Below are positions 16,650 to 25,851 of a stretch of DNA of 61,015 nt, piece after piece. The stretch is from Clostridium sp. AM30-24 (GTDB lineage: Bacteria; Bacillota; Clostridia; Lachnospirales; Lachnospiraceae): the NCBI RefSeq assembly GCF_003480435.1, contig NZ_QUJB01000016.1, forward strand, positions 1-61,015, written 5' to 3'. The position numbers and the translations under genes were made by a program. Each line of letters begins with the position of its first letter. The first letter of the stretch is position 1. The notes beneath the pieces were generated by a model that worked only from the letters and a program-made list of their open reading frames with translations, searched no databases and was not told where the DNA came from.

Positions 16650-17426
16650 ATGGACTATATTTTTGACACACACGCCCATTACGACGATGAGGCGTTTGAT
16701 GCGGACCGGGAGGAAGTGCTCACGGGCCTGAAAGAACAGGGAATCGGAACTGTTGTGAATGTCGGCGCGAGCATCGCGTCAACAAAGACAACGCTGGCAC
16801 TGGCCGAGGCGCATCCCTTCATGTATGCGGCGGTGGGTGTGCATCCGAACGAGACGGCGGAGCTTACGGACGCGGATATGAAGTGGCTGGAATCCCTGGC
16901 AGAAAACCCGAAGGTTGTGGCGATCGGTGAGATCGGTCTTGACTATTACTGGGACGAGCCGGAGAGGGAGATCCAGAAACACTGGTTTTCGGCACAGCTT
17001 GAAGTGACAAAGAAGACGGGACTCCCGGTGATCATCCACAGCCGGGACGCGGCGAAGGACACGCTGGATATCATGAAGGCAGAACATAATGGTGCCACCG
17101 GCGGCGTGATCCATTGCTTCTCCTATGGAGTGGAGATGGCGAGAGAATACCTGAATATGGGATATTATATCGGGATCGGCGGAGTCCTGACCTTTAAAAA
17201 CGCGAAAAAACTGATCGAAGTGGCAGAATATGCGCCGCTCGACCGGATCGTTCTGGAAACGGACTGTCCGTATCTGGCCCCGGTGCCAAACCGGGGAAAA
17301 CGAAATTTCTCCGGAAATCTTCCGTATGTGGTGGAAAAGCTGGCGGAGATCAAGGGCGTTTCCAAGGAAGAGATCATCCGGGAGACGGCGAAGAACGCTA
17401 GAGCGCTGTATCGGATCACAGAGTAG
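16650..17426 (+). CDS. tatD: TatD-family metal-dependent hydrolase (DNase)
   Basis: A 258-residue TIM-barrel hydrolase of the TatD/YcfH family, implicated in 3'-5' DNA exonuclease activity and D-aminoacyl-tRNA or DNA-repair housekeeping. Metal ligands are seen in FDTHAHYDDEAF (residues 5-16), GEIGLDYYWD, IIHSRDA, IHCFSYG and ETDCPYLAP. The start was placed at ATG 16650 (MDYIFDTHAH) because the family begins right before the first His-x-His; an upstream in-frame ATG at 16572 would add a basic tail unlike relatives. It lies between the TraX-like gene and rsmA. Confidence 0.92.
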   Translation: MDYIFDTHAHYDDEAFDADREEVLTGLKEQGIGTVVNVGASIASTKTTLALAEAHPFMYAAVGVHPNETAELTDADMKWLESLAENPKVVAIGEIGLDYYWDEPEREIQKHWFSAQLEVTKKTGLPVIIHSRDAAKDTLDIMKAEHNGATGGVIHCFSYGVEMAREYLNMGYYIGIGGVLTFKNAKKLIEVAEYAPLDRIVLETDCPYLAPVPNRGKRNFSGNLPYVVEKLAEIKGVSKEEIIRETAKNARALYRITE

Positions 17427-17549
17427 GAGTTTCGGGACAATAGTACCGCAGCAGCGGAACGCATTTACCGGATTTTGTATACAAGATGCAACTCATGTAA
17501 CAAAAGTACCTGCGCAAAAGCGCAGTCAAAAATAGAAAGAGAGAAATAA

Positions 17550-18416
17550 ATGGCGAATCTGGGAAACCCAAAGAATACCATAGAGATCATACAGAAGTAT
17601 GAATTCATGTTTCAGAAAAAGTTCGGTCAGAACTTTTTGATCGATACCCATGTACTGGAGAAGATCATCTCCGCAGCTGGAATCACAAAGAATGACTGCG
17701 TCCTTGAGATCGGCCCGGGAATCGGAACCATGACCCAGTACCTTGCGGAGAACGCCGGACATGTTGTAGCTGTTGAGATCGACCGGAACCTGATCCCCAT
17801 CTTAAAGGAGACACTGGCGGATTACGACAACGTGACCGTCATCAACGAGGATATCTTAAGAGTCGATATCAAGGCACTGGCCGAGGAATACAACGGCGGA
17901 AAGCCGATCAAGGTCGTTGCGAACCTGCCGTATTATATCACGACCCCAATCATCATGGGGCTCTTTGAGAGCGGAGTGCCGATCGACAATATTACCGTCA
18001 TGGTCCAGAAGGAAGTTGCGGACCGCATGAAGGAAGGACCGGGGTCCAAGGATTACGGCGCTCTGTCCCTGGCTGTCCAGTATTACGCGGAGCCGGAGAT
18101 CGTAGCGAACGTACCGCCGAACTGCTTTATCCCGCGCCCGAATGTGGGATCAGCGGTGATCCGGCTTACAAGACATAAGGAGATGCCGGTTGAGGTGAGG
18201 GATCCTGCCCTGATGTTTAAGATCATCCGCGCGTCCTTCAATCAGAGAAGAAAGACGCTGCAGAACGGTCTCGGAAATGCGCCTGAACTTCCGTATACAA
18301 AGGAACAGATCGCGGCAGCGATCGCAGAGATGGGACTCACTCCGACGATCCGCGGCGAGGCGTTAAGCCTTGCACAGTTTGCGCAGTTGTCGGATATTCT
18401 TGGAGAGATGAAATAA
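17550..18416 (+). CDS. rsmA: 16S rRNA (adenine1518/1519-N6)-dimethyltransferase
   Basis: RsmA (KsgA) dimethylates two adjacent adenosines in helix 45 of 16S rRNA during 30S maturation; its loss gives kasugamycin resistance. The 288-residue protein has FGQNFL near residue 30, the SAM motif LEIGPGIGTMTQYL near 55, EIDRNLIPIL, NEDIL and the catalytic NLPYYITTP near 127-135. AGAAAGAGAG lies before the ATG. It follows tatD after 123 bp, the usual clostridial neighbour. That gap holds only a small CTGCGC/GCGCAG hairpin. Confidence 0.97.
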   Translation: MANLGNPKNTIEIIQKYEFMFQKKFGQNFLIDTHVLEKIISAAGITKNDCVLEIGPGIGTMTQYLAENAGHVVAVEIDRNLIPILKETLADYDNVTVINEDILRVDIKALAEEYNGGKPIKVVANLPYYITTPIIMGLFESGVPIDNITVMVQKEVADRMKEGPGSKDYGALSLAVQYYAEPEIVANVPPNCFIPRPNVGSAVIRLTRHKEMPVEVRDPALMFKIIRASFNQRRKTLQNGLGNAPELPYTKEQIAAAIAEMGLTPTIRGEALSLAQFAQLSDILGEMK

Positions 18417-18535
18417 GAAGCACGCGGATATCTGGTCATGCGGGAAAATGAGTCTGTCCGCAGCATGGACTTTGTATACAAGCCAGAGCGCTATGGTGAA
18501 GCAGAAGAATAGAATGTAGGACGGGAGGAAGCATT

Positions 18536-19228
18536 ATGGGATTTACAGAACTGTCACACGCGTTTATCGCGGCAAAATATTATGTTTACCTAAACGAAAT
18601 TTTCGGTGACCGCGGCGAGGCGGCATTTTTGCATGCTACCCGATATTACGGCGAACAGCGTGGACGTCGGATGGCACAGCGGGCGATCCGGGACGGAAAA
18701 CCTCTGACTTATGAGACATACTGCCAGTACGGTGAGTGGGTCAACACGGAAGAGGTGAAAGCACAGGGACTCGGAAACCAGTCCGAGACGACAAGCTTAA
18801 GCCCGGACTTTCAGATCCACATCCATGTCTGTCCGTGGCACACCCAGTTTAAGAATATGGGACTCCCGGAAGCGGGGCTTCTCTATTGTAAGGACCTGGA
18901 TGCGTCCATTTCCCGAGGTTTCAACCCGGAGATTCGCTATGAGGTCTCCCAGACACTCCATGACCATGATTATTGTATACAGACGATCCGGAACGCCGGT
19001 TTGACGCCGGAGTCCAATATGGCAAAAAATCCGGCAGGCCTCAGATCTTTCGAGTACCACTGCGCTCACTCCTACTGGGCATACCGGGAAGTTTGTGAAG
19101 CAATCTTCGGGGAAGAGGGGACACGGATCGCTGAAAGAGTCCTTGATGATTTTGCCGCAGAGTATGGAAAAAAGATGGCAGACACGCTGGCAGGATATGC
19201 AAGGACGAATTTTAACATCGCAGACTAA
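18536..19228 (+). CDS. L-2-amino-thiazoline-4-carboxylate hydrolase family protein
   Basis: A 230-residue soluble protein of the ATC-hydrolase family. The founding member opens the thiazoline ring of ATC on the way to L-cysteine in Pseudomonas. The recognisable signature is CPWHTQF (near residue 99), GLLYCKDLDASISRGFNP downstream, and a C-terminal SFEYHCAH. Clostridial homologues are common and mostly uncharacterised, so the reaction here is only a family-level guess. GGGAGG precedes the ATG by 7 bases. It is a separate unit after rsmA and before a MATE pump. Confidence 0.8.
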   Translation: MGFTELSHAFIAAKYYVYLNEIFGDRGEAAFLHATRYYGEQRGRRMAQRAIRDGKPLTYETYCQYGEWVNTEEVKAQGLGNQSETTSLSPDFQIHIHVCPWHTQFKNMGLPEAGLLYCKDLDASISRGFNPEIRYEVSQTLHDHDYCIQTIRNAGLTPESNMAKNPAGLRSFEYHCAHSYWAYREVCEAIFGEEGTRIAERVLDDFAAEYGKKMADTLAGYARTNFNIAD

Positions 19229-19330
19229 GAAATCAGCAGCTTTGCAAAAAGAGCTGCTGAAATATTGCTGTTAGAAAGAAGAACAAGGTATATCGAAATA
19301 CATTTTGAAGAATATTGAGGAGCAACACTT

Positions 19331-20644
19331 ATGAAACAGATCAACATGCTGGAATCCCCGGTCCGCCAGGTATTTTTCAGTTACCTGGTGCCGTCCATCA
19401 GCGCGACGCTCGTGACATCTATTTATATTCTGGCTGACACGATGATGATCGGACGCGGAGTCGGTGGTTCCGGTATTGCGGCGATGAATATTTTACTGCC
19501 GCTCTACAACACATATTTCGGGATCGGAATGATGTGCGGAGTCGGCGGCAGCGTTCTCTTTGGGTTTTCCAGAGGACGCGGCGATGAAAAACGCGCCAGA
19601 AGTTATTTTACGGCGGCACTCTGTGTGGTGCTTGCTCTGTCAGCAGTCTTTCTGATATTGGGAAGAATCTTTTTCAACCCTCTGATTACTTTTATGGGAA
19701 ATACCCCGCTCTTAAATGAATACACCGTGCCTTACGGAACTGTGCTCACAACAGCGGCTCCCATGTTTGCCCTGTCTTCATTCCTTCAGGCATTCGTCCG
19801 AAATGACGGTGCGCCGAAGCTTGCCATGGCGGGCGTGATTAGTGGAGGCGTCACCAATGTGATCCTAGATTATGTATATATTTTTATCATGAAATGGGGA
19901 ATGGGAGGTGCGGCGCTGGCGACAGCCACCGGAACGACACTCACGGTGCTGATCCTCGCAAGCCATTTTTTCTCGAAAGATAACCACTTGAAGTTGGAAT
20001 TTAGCGATGTGTGGAGACGGGTGCCGGAGGTGCTCGGAAATGGGCTCGCAAGCTTTATTCTGGAGATTTCCAACGGCTTCGTGATGCTGCTGTTTAACCG
20101 CCAGCTCCTCGCTTACGTGGGAGAGATGGGAATCACGGTCTATGGAATCATCACAAACACCGCGCTTGTGGCATCGTCCATTTCCAACGGTATCGCTCAG
20201 GCAGTACAGCCGCTGCTTTCCGCGAACTTTGGCGCGGGAAACCTGAAGAGAGTCGGCGAGGCGAGAAAACTGGGAGTCCGGACCGGATTTGCCGCAGGCT
20301 TCATATTCACTGCGATCGGCATGCTGATCCCGGTACAGTTGTCCTATCTGTTCCTGGACCCGACACCGGAGATCCTCACAATGGCGGTCCCGGCGATCCG
20401 GCTGTATTTCCTCTGCTTCTTAGTCAGCGAGTGGAACATCATCAGCGGAATGTATTTCCAGTCTACTGTGAGACCGCGGTTTTCTTTAACGATCACACTG
20501 CTCCGCGGAGTGATCTTAAACAGCGTGTTCGTGTTCCTTCTCCCGGCACTCTTTGGTGTAGACGGAATCTGGCTTACGGTGACTGTATCAGAGTTCATCA
20601 CGGCGGGCGTTGCGTTTGTGCTTATGAAAAGGGAAAAACATTAA
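19331..20644 (+). CDS. MATE-family multidrug efflux transporter
   Basis: A 437-residue, 12-helix cation-coupled efflux protein of the MATE family (NorM/DinF/MepA group). The two MatE halves start with VRQVFFSYLVPSISATL and, around residue 225, LGNGLASFILEISNGF; the SNGIAQAVQPLLSANFGAG segment is typical. It would export drugs or metabolites using a Na+ or H+ gradient. GAGGAG precedes the ATG. It is monocistronic, closed by the terminator at 20664. One of three MATE genes in this window, all of different sequence. Confidence 0.92.
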   Translation: MKQINMLESPVRQVFFSYLVPSISATLVTSIYILADTMMIGRGVGGSGIAAMNILLPLYNTYFGIGMMCGVGGSVLFGFSRGRGDEKRARSYFTAALCVVLALSAVFLILGRIFFNPLITFMGNTPLLNEYTVPYGTVLTTAAPMFALSSFLQAFVRNDGAPKLAMAGVISGGVTNVILDYVYIFIMKWGMGGAALATATGTTLTVLILASHFFSKDNHLKLEFSDVWRRVPEVLGNGLASFILEISNGFVMLLFNRQLLAYVGEMGITVYGIITNTALVASSISNGIAQAVQPLLSANFGAGNLKRVGEARKLGVRTGFAAGFIFTAIGMLIPVQLSYLFLDPTPEILTMAVPAIRLYFLCFLVSEWNIISGMYFQSTVRPRFSLTITLLRGVILNSVFVFLLPALFGVDGIWLTVTVSEFITAGVAFVLMKREKH

Positions 20645-20663
20645 TATATTAAAAAATATGTAA

Positions 20664-20722
20664 ACAACGGACTCAGGGATCTTTGAGAAAAAGAATTTCG
20701 GATTCCGTTGTTTCTTTTTTCA
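20664..20722 (+). terminator. Terminator after the first MATE gene
   Basis: ACAACGGA (20664-20671) pairs with TCCGTTGT (20704-20711), with a small inner CTCA/TGAG hairpin, followed by TTCTTTTTT. Confidence 0.75.
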
Positions 20723-20811
20723 TTACCGTGTTCCCAGAAGAACCTTCCGGTGGCAGGTTTTGCAGGTGTATCTGGAAGAAACAGGAGACAAATTCGTTAA
20801 ACTTATTTCAA

Positions 20812-20840
20812 TTGACACTATAACGGCCTATTGGTAAAAT
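20812..20840 (+). promoter_or_regulatory. Promoter of ddh
   Basis: TTGACA (20812-20817) and TAAAAT (20835-20840) are 17 bp apart, about 40 bp ahead of the ddh start. Confidence 0.78.
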
Positions 20841-20881
20841 GGAGATAGCGACATTAAATAAAGAAAGAAGAGGAGAACAAT

Positions 20882-21868
20882 ATGACGATCAGAATCGGAA
20901 TTATGGGTTATGGAAATCTTGGACGCGGCGTTGAGTGCGCCATCAAACAGAATCCGGATATGGAGCTTGCGGCAGTATTTACAAGAAGAGATCCGAAAAA
21001 TGTCAGGATCCTGACCGAAAGCGCAAAGGTTTACCATGCGGACGAAGCGAAACATATGACAGATAAGATCGATGTCCTGATCCTTTGCGGCGGAAGTGCG
21101 ACAGATCTTCCGGTGCAGACACCGGAGTATGCGAAATATTTCACCGTAGTGGACAGCTTTGACACACACGCGAGAATTCCGGAGCATTTTGCAGCTGTCG
21201 ATGCAGCGGCAAAGGAAGCAGGAAATGTAGCAGTGATCTCCGCAGGCTGGGATCCGGGTATGTTCTCCTTAAATCGTGTATACGCAAATGCAATTCTCCC
21301 GGATGGTAAAGACTATACATTCTGGGGCAAAGGTGTAAGCCAGGGGCATTCCGACGCGATCCGCCGCATTGATGGCGTGAAGGACGCAAGACAGTATACA
21401 GTTCCGGTTGAGAGTGTACTGGAGAGAATCAGAAACGGCGAGACTCCGGAGCTCACAACGAGAGAGAAACACACAAGAGAGTGCTATGTTGTTGCTGAAG
21501 AGGGTGCTGATCTTGCACGCATCGAAAAAGAGATCGTAACGATGCCGAACTACTTCTCCGACTATGACACAACGGTTCATTTCATCAGCGAGGAAGAGAT
21601 GAAGCGTGACCACTCTACACTTCCGCACGGCGGTTTCGTGATCAGAAACGGAAAGACCGGATGGAATCAGGAGAATACACATGTGATTGAGTATCGTCTG
21701 AAACTGGATTCCAACCCGGAGTTCACTTCATCCGTGATCGTTTGCTGTGCCCGCGCCGCATTCCGCATGAAACAGGAGGGAATGAGCGGATGCAAGACCA
21801 TTCTTGACATTCCGCCGGCATACCTTTCCGCAAAGAGCGGCGAGGAACTCAGAAAGAATCTCCTGTAA
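20882..21868 (+). CDS. ddh: meso-Diaminopimelate dehydrogenase
   Basis: Ddh catalyses the one-step NADPH-dependent amination of tetrahydrodipicolinate to meso-diaminopimelate, supplying lysine and peptidoglycan. The 328-residue protein begins with the Rossmann motif IGIMGYGNLGRG and contains VVDSFDTHARIPEH and SAGWDPGMFSLNR, followed by GKGVSQGHSDAIRRI, all diagnostic of this family. Length matches the usual ~326. GAAGAGGAGAA precedes the ATG. It has its own promoter and sits between two MATE genes. Many clostridia carry Ddh in place of, or beside, the acetyl/succinyl lysine branches. Confidence 0.96.
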   Translation: MTIRIGIMGYGNLGRGVECAIKQNPDMELAAVFTRRDPKNVRILTESAKVYHADEAKHMTDKIDVLILCGGSATDLPVQTPEYAKYFTVVDSFDTHARIPEHFAAVDAAAKEAGNVAVISAGWDPGMFSLNRVYANAILPDGKDYTFWGKGVSQGHSDAIRRIDGVKDARQYTVPVESVLERIRNGETPELTTREKHTRECYVVAEEGADLARIEKEIVTMPNYFSDYDTTVHFISEEEMKRDHSTLPHGGFVIRNGKTGWNQENTHVIEYRLKLDSNPEFTSSVIVCCARAAFRMKQEGMSGCKTILDIPPAYLSAKSGEELRKNLL

Positions 21869-21881
21869 TCATAAAAAGAAC

Positions 21882-21961
21882 CTTTAAAGGCGGCGAAAGA
21901 GCCGGCCTTTGATCAATCATACCTCCGCCCTGTGTCCGCAGCCGACAGATACAGGGCGGAA
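21882..21961 (+). terminator. Two hairpins after ddh
   Basis: AAAGGC...GCCTTT (about 21884-21910) and a long TCCGCCCTGT (21927-21936) with ACAGGGCGGA (21950-21959) stem follow the stop. Neither has a good T run, so termination is plausible but not certain; the second could also influence the following MATE gene. Confidence 0.45.
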
Positions 21962-22035
21962 GTATCAATTGCCATGCATTCAGAAAAGACCGCAAACGGG
22001 ATCCATGCATGGCGGATTTTGTAGAGGGTGAAGAT

Positions 22036-23412
22036 ATGACACTTAAGAAGAATCATCCGGCAGGTTACAACGGGATCACGGACGGTGTGATCTGGCAGCA
22101 GCTTCTGCTCTTTTTCTTTCCGATCCTATTTGGGACATTTTTCCAGCAGCTTTACAACACGGCAGATGCCATGATCGTTGGAAAATTCGTTGGAAAAGAA
22201 GCACTTTCCGCGGTAGGGGGTACGACAGGAACGTTGATCAACCTGTTAGTTGGTTTCTTCGTCGGAATGTCCTCCGGCGCGGCCGTTGTCGTATCCCAGT
22301 TCTATGGGGCAAAGGAAGACCAGCAGGTGCAGAAATCGGTCCACACATCGTTCTGTCTGGCGCTGGCCGGCGGTGTGACACTCTTAGTGATCGGTGAGAT
22401 CTTCACTCCGGCTGCGATCCGGGCTATGGGTGCTCCCGAAGAGATCCTTGGATATTCTGTTACATACCTCAGGATCTATTTTCTGGGTATCATTGGAAAT
22501 CTGGTCTATAACATGGGAGCTGCGATCCTGCGAGCTGTGGGAGATTCTAAGAGACCGCTGTATTTTCTTGTGGCGAGCTGCCTGACCAATATTGCTCTGG
22601 ATCTCCTGTTTGTAGTCTGTTTTCATATGGAAGTTGCCGGGGCGGCGCTTGCGACGATCATGTCCCAGCTTTTATCGGCAGTACTCGTTATGATAACGCT
22701 GATCCGGACAAAAGAATCTTACCGTTTTATCCCGAAGGAACTCCGTGTGGAGCCGGTATTATTAAAGAGGATCATAAAGATCGGTCTTCCGGCGGGACTC
22801 CAGTCCATGATGTACTCGATCTCCAATATCCTGATTCAGGCAAACATCAATGGATACGGAACGAATACGATCGCGTCCTGGGCGGTTTACGGAAAGATCG
22901 ACGGTATTTTCTGGATGACTATGGATGCCATGGGAATCTCCGTGACGACCTTTGCGGGTCAGAACTTCGGTGCGGGCAAGATCAGACGTTTAAAGAAGGG
23001 AACCTACGTGGGACTTCTCATGTCGACGATCATCACGGCGGCACTCGGTCTGTTTATGTTTACGGCGGGACCGGTTCTGATCAGTCTCTTTACGAACGAT
23101 GTGGATGTTATGGCTGAGAGCATGAACATCCTTTGTTTCCTGGTACCGTTCTGGTTCTGCTATATCTGCGTCAACGTATATCCGTGTACTCTGCGCGGTG
23201 TGGGCGATGCCCTGATCCCGATGCTGATCATCTGTGTCGGTACATGTATCCTGCGTGTGATCTGGGTATTCGGCGCAGGCGCAGTCCATCCGGGACTGTA
23301 CACGACGCTGACGAGCTATCCGTTAAGCTGGAGTATCACTTCGCTGGCATTCCTGGTATATTATTACCGGTTCAGTGCGATGAGAAAGTTAAATAAACTG
23401 ATTGAAGAATAA
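22036..23412 (+). CDS. MATE-family multidrug efflux transporter
   Basis: A second 12-helix MATE pump, about 458 residues. Recognisable are FFPILFGTFFQQLYNTADAM near the N terminus, VVVSQFYGAK, and in the second half GLPAGLQSMMYSISNI with TTFAGQNFGAGK. The start is uncertain: ATG 22036 has GAGGGTGA upstream, while ATG 22009 would add nine residues. It follows ddh by about 170 bp with two hairpins between. The gene ends 2 bp before a shortened MITE-like repeat. Substrate unknown. Confidence 0.9.
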   Translation: MTLKKNHPAGYNGITDGVIWQQLLLFFFPILFGTFFQQLYNTADAMIVGKFVGKEALSAVGGTTGTLINLLVGFFVGMSSGAAVVVSQFYGAKEDQQVQKSVHTSFCLALAGGVTLLVIGEIFTPAAIRAMGAPEEILGYSVTYLRIYFLGIIGNLVYNMGAAILRAVGDSKRPLYFLVASCLTNIALDLLFVVCFHMEVAGAALATIMSQLLSAVLVMITLIRTKESYRFIPKELRVEPVLLKRIIKIGLPAGLQSMMYSISNILIQANINGYGTNTIASWAVYGKIDGIFWMTMDAMGISVTTFAGQNFGAGKIRRLKKGTYVGLLMSTIITAALGLFMFTAGPVLISLFTNDVDVMAESMNILCFLVPFWFCYICVNVYPCTLRGVGDALIPMLIICVGTCILRVIWVFGAGAVHPGLYTTLTSYPLSWSITSLAFLVYYYRFSAMRKLNKLIEE

Positions 23413-23414
23413 GC

Positions 23415-23467
23415 ATAACTGTTCGGCAGGTCTGTGAACTTATTGCGCTGGTCTGCTGAACAATTAT
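23415..23467. repeat. MITE-like repeat, copy 3, internally deleted
   Basis: ATAACTGTTCGGCAG (23415-23429) and the near-complement CTGAACAATTAT (23456-23467) are the ends of the same family as copies 1 and 2; TCTGTGAACTTATTGCGCTGG between them matches the left half of the full element. About 80 bp of the interior is missing. AATAAG stands on both sides, possibly the target duplication. Confidence 0.7.
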
Positions 23468-23485
23468 AATAAGTGTAACTGGAAT

Positions 23486-24466
23486 ATGGATGTTGAATTT
23501 GAATTTAAAGAGAAAAATGGGGGCGCTTGTGTGACAAAGCTTTTGGCACCAGGCGCCGTCTGCGTGGTGCCGGAAAGTCTGGGCGGACTTCCGGTGACAG
23601 AGCTGGCAGACAAGGTATTTTCGGGGAGCACGGTGGAGAAAGTCTATCTACCGCGGACACTCACCAGGATCGGAAGATATGAATTTTATGGATGTGAGAA
23701 GCTTCAGGAGATCCATTTTTACGGGACGCTCCGGGAAGTCGGCGGCGGTGTGTTTACGGGCTGCCGGAATATCAGGAGTCTGACTGTGCATATGGGGATG
23801 GATGAAGAGTCGGCACTCAGGGATTTTGTGACGGAGATCAATGAGAGAGTCACAGTGCATGTGTTTATGCAGGGCGGACAAAATCGAATGCAGGACGAGA
23901 GAGATACGGACTCTGAACGAACAGCGCTGGATTCAAGTGCTTTTGAGGAAGAGAACGGGGAGACAGAGACTGCGCGTGTGATCTTCCCGGAATACTACGA
24001 CGAGGCGGTGGAAAATACGCCCGCCAGGATCACGGTATCCAATATCCACGGTGCGGGGCAGAAGTACCGCTACTGTTTTGAGGGACGAAAATTCCGATTT
24101 GACAGGTATGATAAACTGTTTGTGTATGAAAAAGCAGAGGAATCAGTTCTCATGGCATCGAAGATTGCGGTGACCCGGCTGCAGTATCCGAAAGGGCTGT
24201 GGGAGAGCGCGAAGAAGGAATATGAAAAGTTCCTTATGGAGAATCTTTATGAGGTACTTCTCGGAAGCTTTGAGGACCCGGAGACCATAAAATGGATTGC
24301 GGGACAGTATTTAACGCCGGAAAAGAATCCGCTGACGGCGGAAGAGATGTCGGGGCTGATCACGGAGATCTCGAAAAAGCATCTGCCGGAGCTTTCGGGG
24401 ATGTTTATGGAGATCCAGAGGAAGAAGTTTGGCGTAAAGAAGAAAAAGTTTGATTTTGATTTGTGA
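23486..24466 (+). CDS. BspA-type leucine-rich-repeat protein in a MoxR/VWA gene set
   Basis: A 326-residue soluble protein with no signal peptide. Residues 20-115 carry two to three BspA-type (LRR_5) repeats: VPESLGGLPVTELADKVF, then VYLPRTLTRIGRYEFYGC and IHFYGTLREVGGGVFTGC. The middle (about 130-185) is acidic and low in complexity. The C-terminal ~150 residues, basic at the end (KKKKFDFDL), match no family I recognise. The start lacks a strong ribosome site. The frame ends 17 bp before the VWA gene, whose ribosome site directly follows this stop. LRR proteins of this type usually bind partners, so it may be an adaptor for the chaperone-like MoxR/VWA pair. Confidence 0.65.
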   Translation: MDVEFEFKEKNGGACVTKLLAPGAVCVVPESLGGLPVTELADKVFSGSTVEKVYLPRTLTRIGRYEFYGCEKLQEIHFYGTLREVGGGVFTGCRNIRSLTVHMGMDEESALRDFVTEINERVTVHVFMQGGQNRMQDERDTDSERTALDSSAFEEENGETETARVIFPEYYDEAVENTPARITVSNIHGAGQKYRYCFEGRKFRFDRYDKLFVYEKAEESVLMASKIAVTRLQYPKGLWESAKKEYEKFLMENLYEVLLGSFEDPETIKWIAGQYLTPEKNPLTAEEMSGLITEISKKHLPELSGMFMEIQRKKFGVKKKKFDFDL

Positions 24467-24483
24467 GGAGGTCAGAAATCGTC

Positions 24484-25848
24484 ATGAGAGAAGATGCGGC
24501 ATGGTCGCCGATCCTGAGAGAGCAGGGCGCGCTGGAAGAACTGGCGGCGATCGGCGTTGAGATCATACGGAACGCGAGGAATGAGCTGTATCTTTCCATG
24601 CGGTTTCTCGACGTGGCCTTAAATGGTCTGTTCCCGGTGGCGGACAACAGCATCAAGGGAATCGGAACGGACGGAACCTTATTATCATTTGAGACAGGAT
24701 ACATCTGCGGCTGGTACCGGAGAAATCCTGTTTATGTAAACCGCATGATCCTGCACGAGACTTTCCACTGTCTCTTTGTCCACCCATGGTCGAGAAAAAA
24801 GCGGACAGAGGAATACTGGAATCTGGCATGCGATATCGCTGTGGAGTCCCTGATCGACGGGATCCACAAGCCGTGCGTCCATCTGCCGATGTCCCCGGTG
24901 CGGGCGGAATTTTACGGACGTCTGAGGAAAAAGATCAAGGTACTGAACGCGGAGAGCATCTATCACACTATGCAGGAGATGGAGCTTTCGGAGATCGAAT
25001 ATGAGCGGCTCTGCCGGGAATTCTGCCGGGACGATCATTCCAGATGGGAGAAAGAGGACGAGAAGAAATCTCCGAATCCCAACCGGAACCGAAAAAACGA
25101 TTGGGATGACAAGCGGGAGAAGATGCAGGCGGAGATGGAGGCGTTTTCCAACGAGGCGGCGGATGACTCCAGGGAGCTGATGGATCAGCTAGCGGTGGAG
25201 AACCGGGAGCGGTACGATTACCGGAAATTTTTGCGGAAATTTTCGGTGCTGAAGGAGACAGTCCAGATCGATCCGGATGCGTTCGACTATGTATTCTACA
25301 ATTATGGCATGCAGTTATACGGAAATATGCCGTTGATCGAGCCCCTTGAGACGAAGGAAGTCCGGCGGATCGAGGATTTTGTGGTCGTTATCGACACTTC
25401 GATGTCATGTTCCGGGGAGCTGGTGAAGAAATTCCTGGAAGAGACCTACGGGGTGCTGGCTCAGTCGGAGAGCTTCTTTAAGAAGGTCAATATCCACATT
25501 TTGCAGTGCGACGATAAAGTACGGCAGGATGTGAAGATCGAGAGCGAGGAGGACCTTTGGAATTACATGGACCACATGGAGCTCCATGGCATGGGCGGGA
25601 CTGATTTCCGCCCGGCATTCCTGCATGTGGACCAGATGATCAAGGCGGGAAAGTTCAGCAGGCTGCGGGGACTTCTCTATTTTACGGACGGATATGGGAC
25701 ATTTCCGGTGAAAATGCCGCCATATGACACGGCCTTCGTGTTTATGCGGGATAATTATACTGACGCGGACGTTCCGCCCTGGGCGATGAAGGTGATTCTG
25801 GACCCGGAGTCGATGGAGGACGTGGGAAGAGTGTTGGATGGGAGATAA
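24484..25848 (+). CDS. DUF2201-type putative metallopeptidase with VWA-like domain
   Basis: A 454-residue cytosolic protein of the DUF2201 type. The N-terminal half has a zinc-protease-like MILHETFHCLFVH (HExxH with a further His), followed by ACDIAVE. A charged linker (~195-240) leads to a C-terminal VWA fold whose MIDAS is visible: DTSMS (DxSxS), GGTDFRP and FTDGYG. Such proteins pair with MoxR AAA+ ATPases, which are thought to insert metals or remodel client complexes. ATG 24484 has AGGAGG 11 bases upstream; the GTG at 24463 overlaps the previous stop and is less likely. The MoxR-type gene follows after 3 bp. Confidence 0.8.
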   Translation: MREDAAWSPILREQGALEELAAIGVEIIRNARNELYLSMRFLDVALNGLFPVADNSIKGIGTDGTLLSFETGYICGWYRRNPVYVNRMILHETFHCLFVHPWSRKKRTEEYWNLACDIAVESLIDGIHKPCVHLPMSPVRAEFYGRLRKKIKVLNAESIYHTMQEMELSEIEYERLCREFCRDDHSRWEKEDEKKSPNPNRNRKNDWDDKREKMQAEMEAFSNEAADDSRELMDQLAVENRERYDYRKFLRKFSVLKETVQIDPDAFDYVFYNYGMQLYGNMPLIEPLETKEVRRIEDFVVVIDTSMSCSGELVKKFLEETYGVLAQSESFFKKVNIHILQCDDKVRQDVKIESEEDLWNYMDHMELHGMGGTDFRPAFLHVDQMIKAGKFSRLRGLLYFTDGYGTFPVKMPPYDTAFVFMRDNYTDADVPPWAMKVILDPESMEDVGRVLDGR

Positions 25849-25851
25849 AAA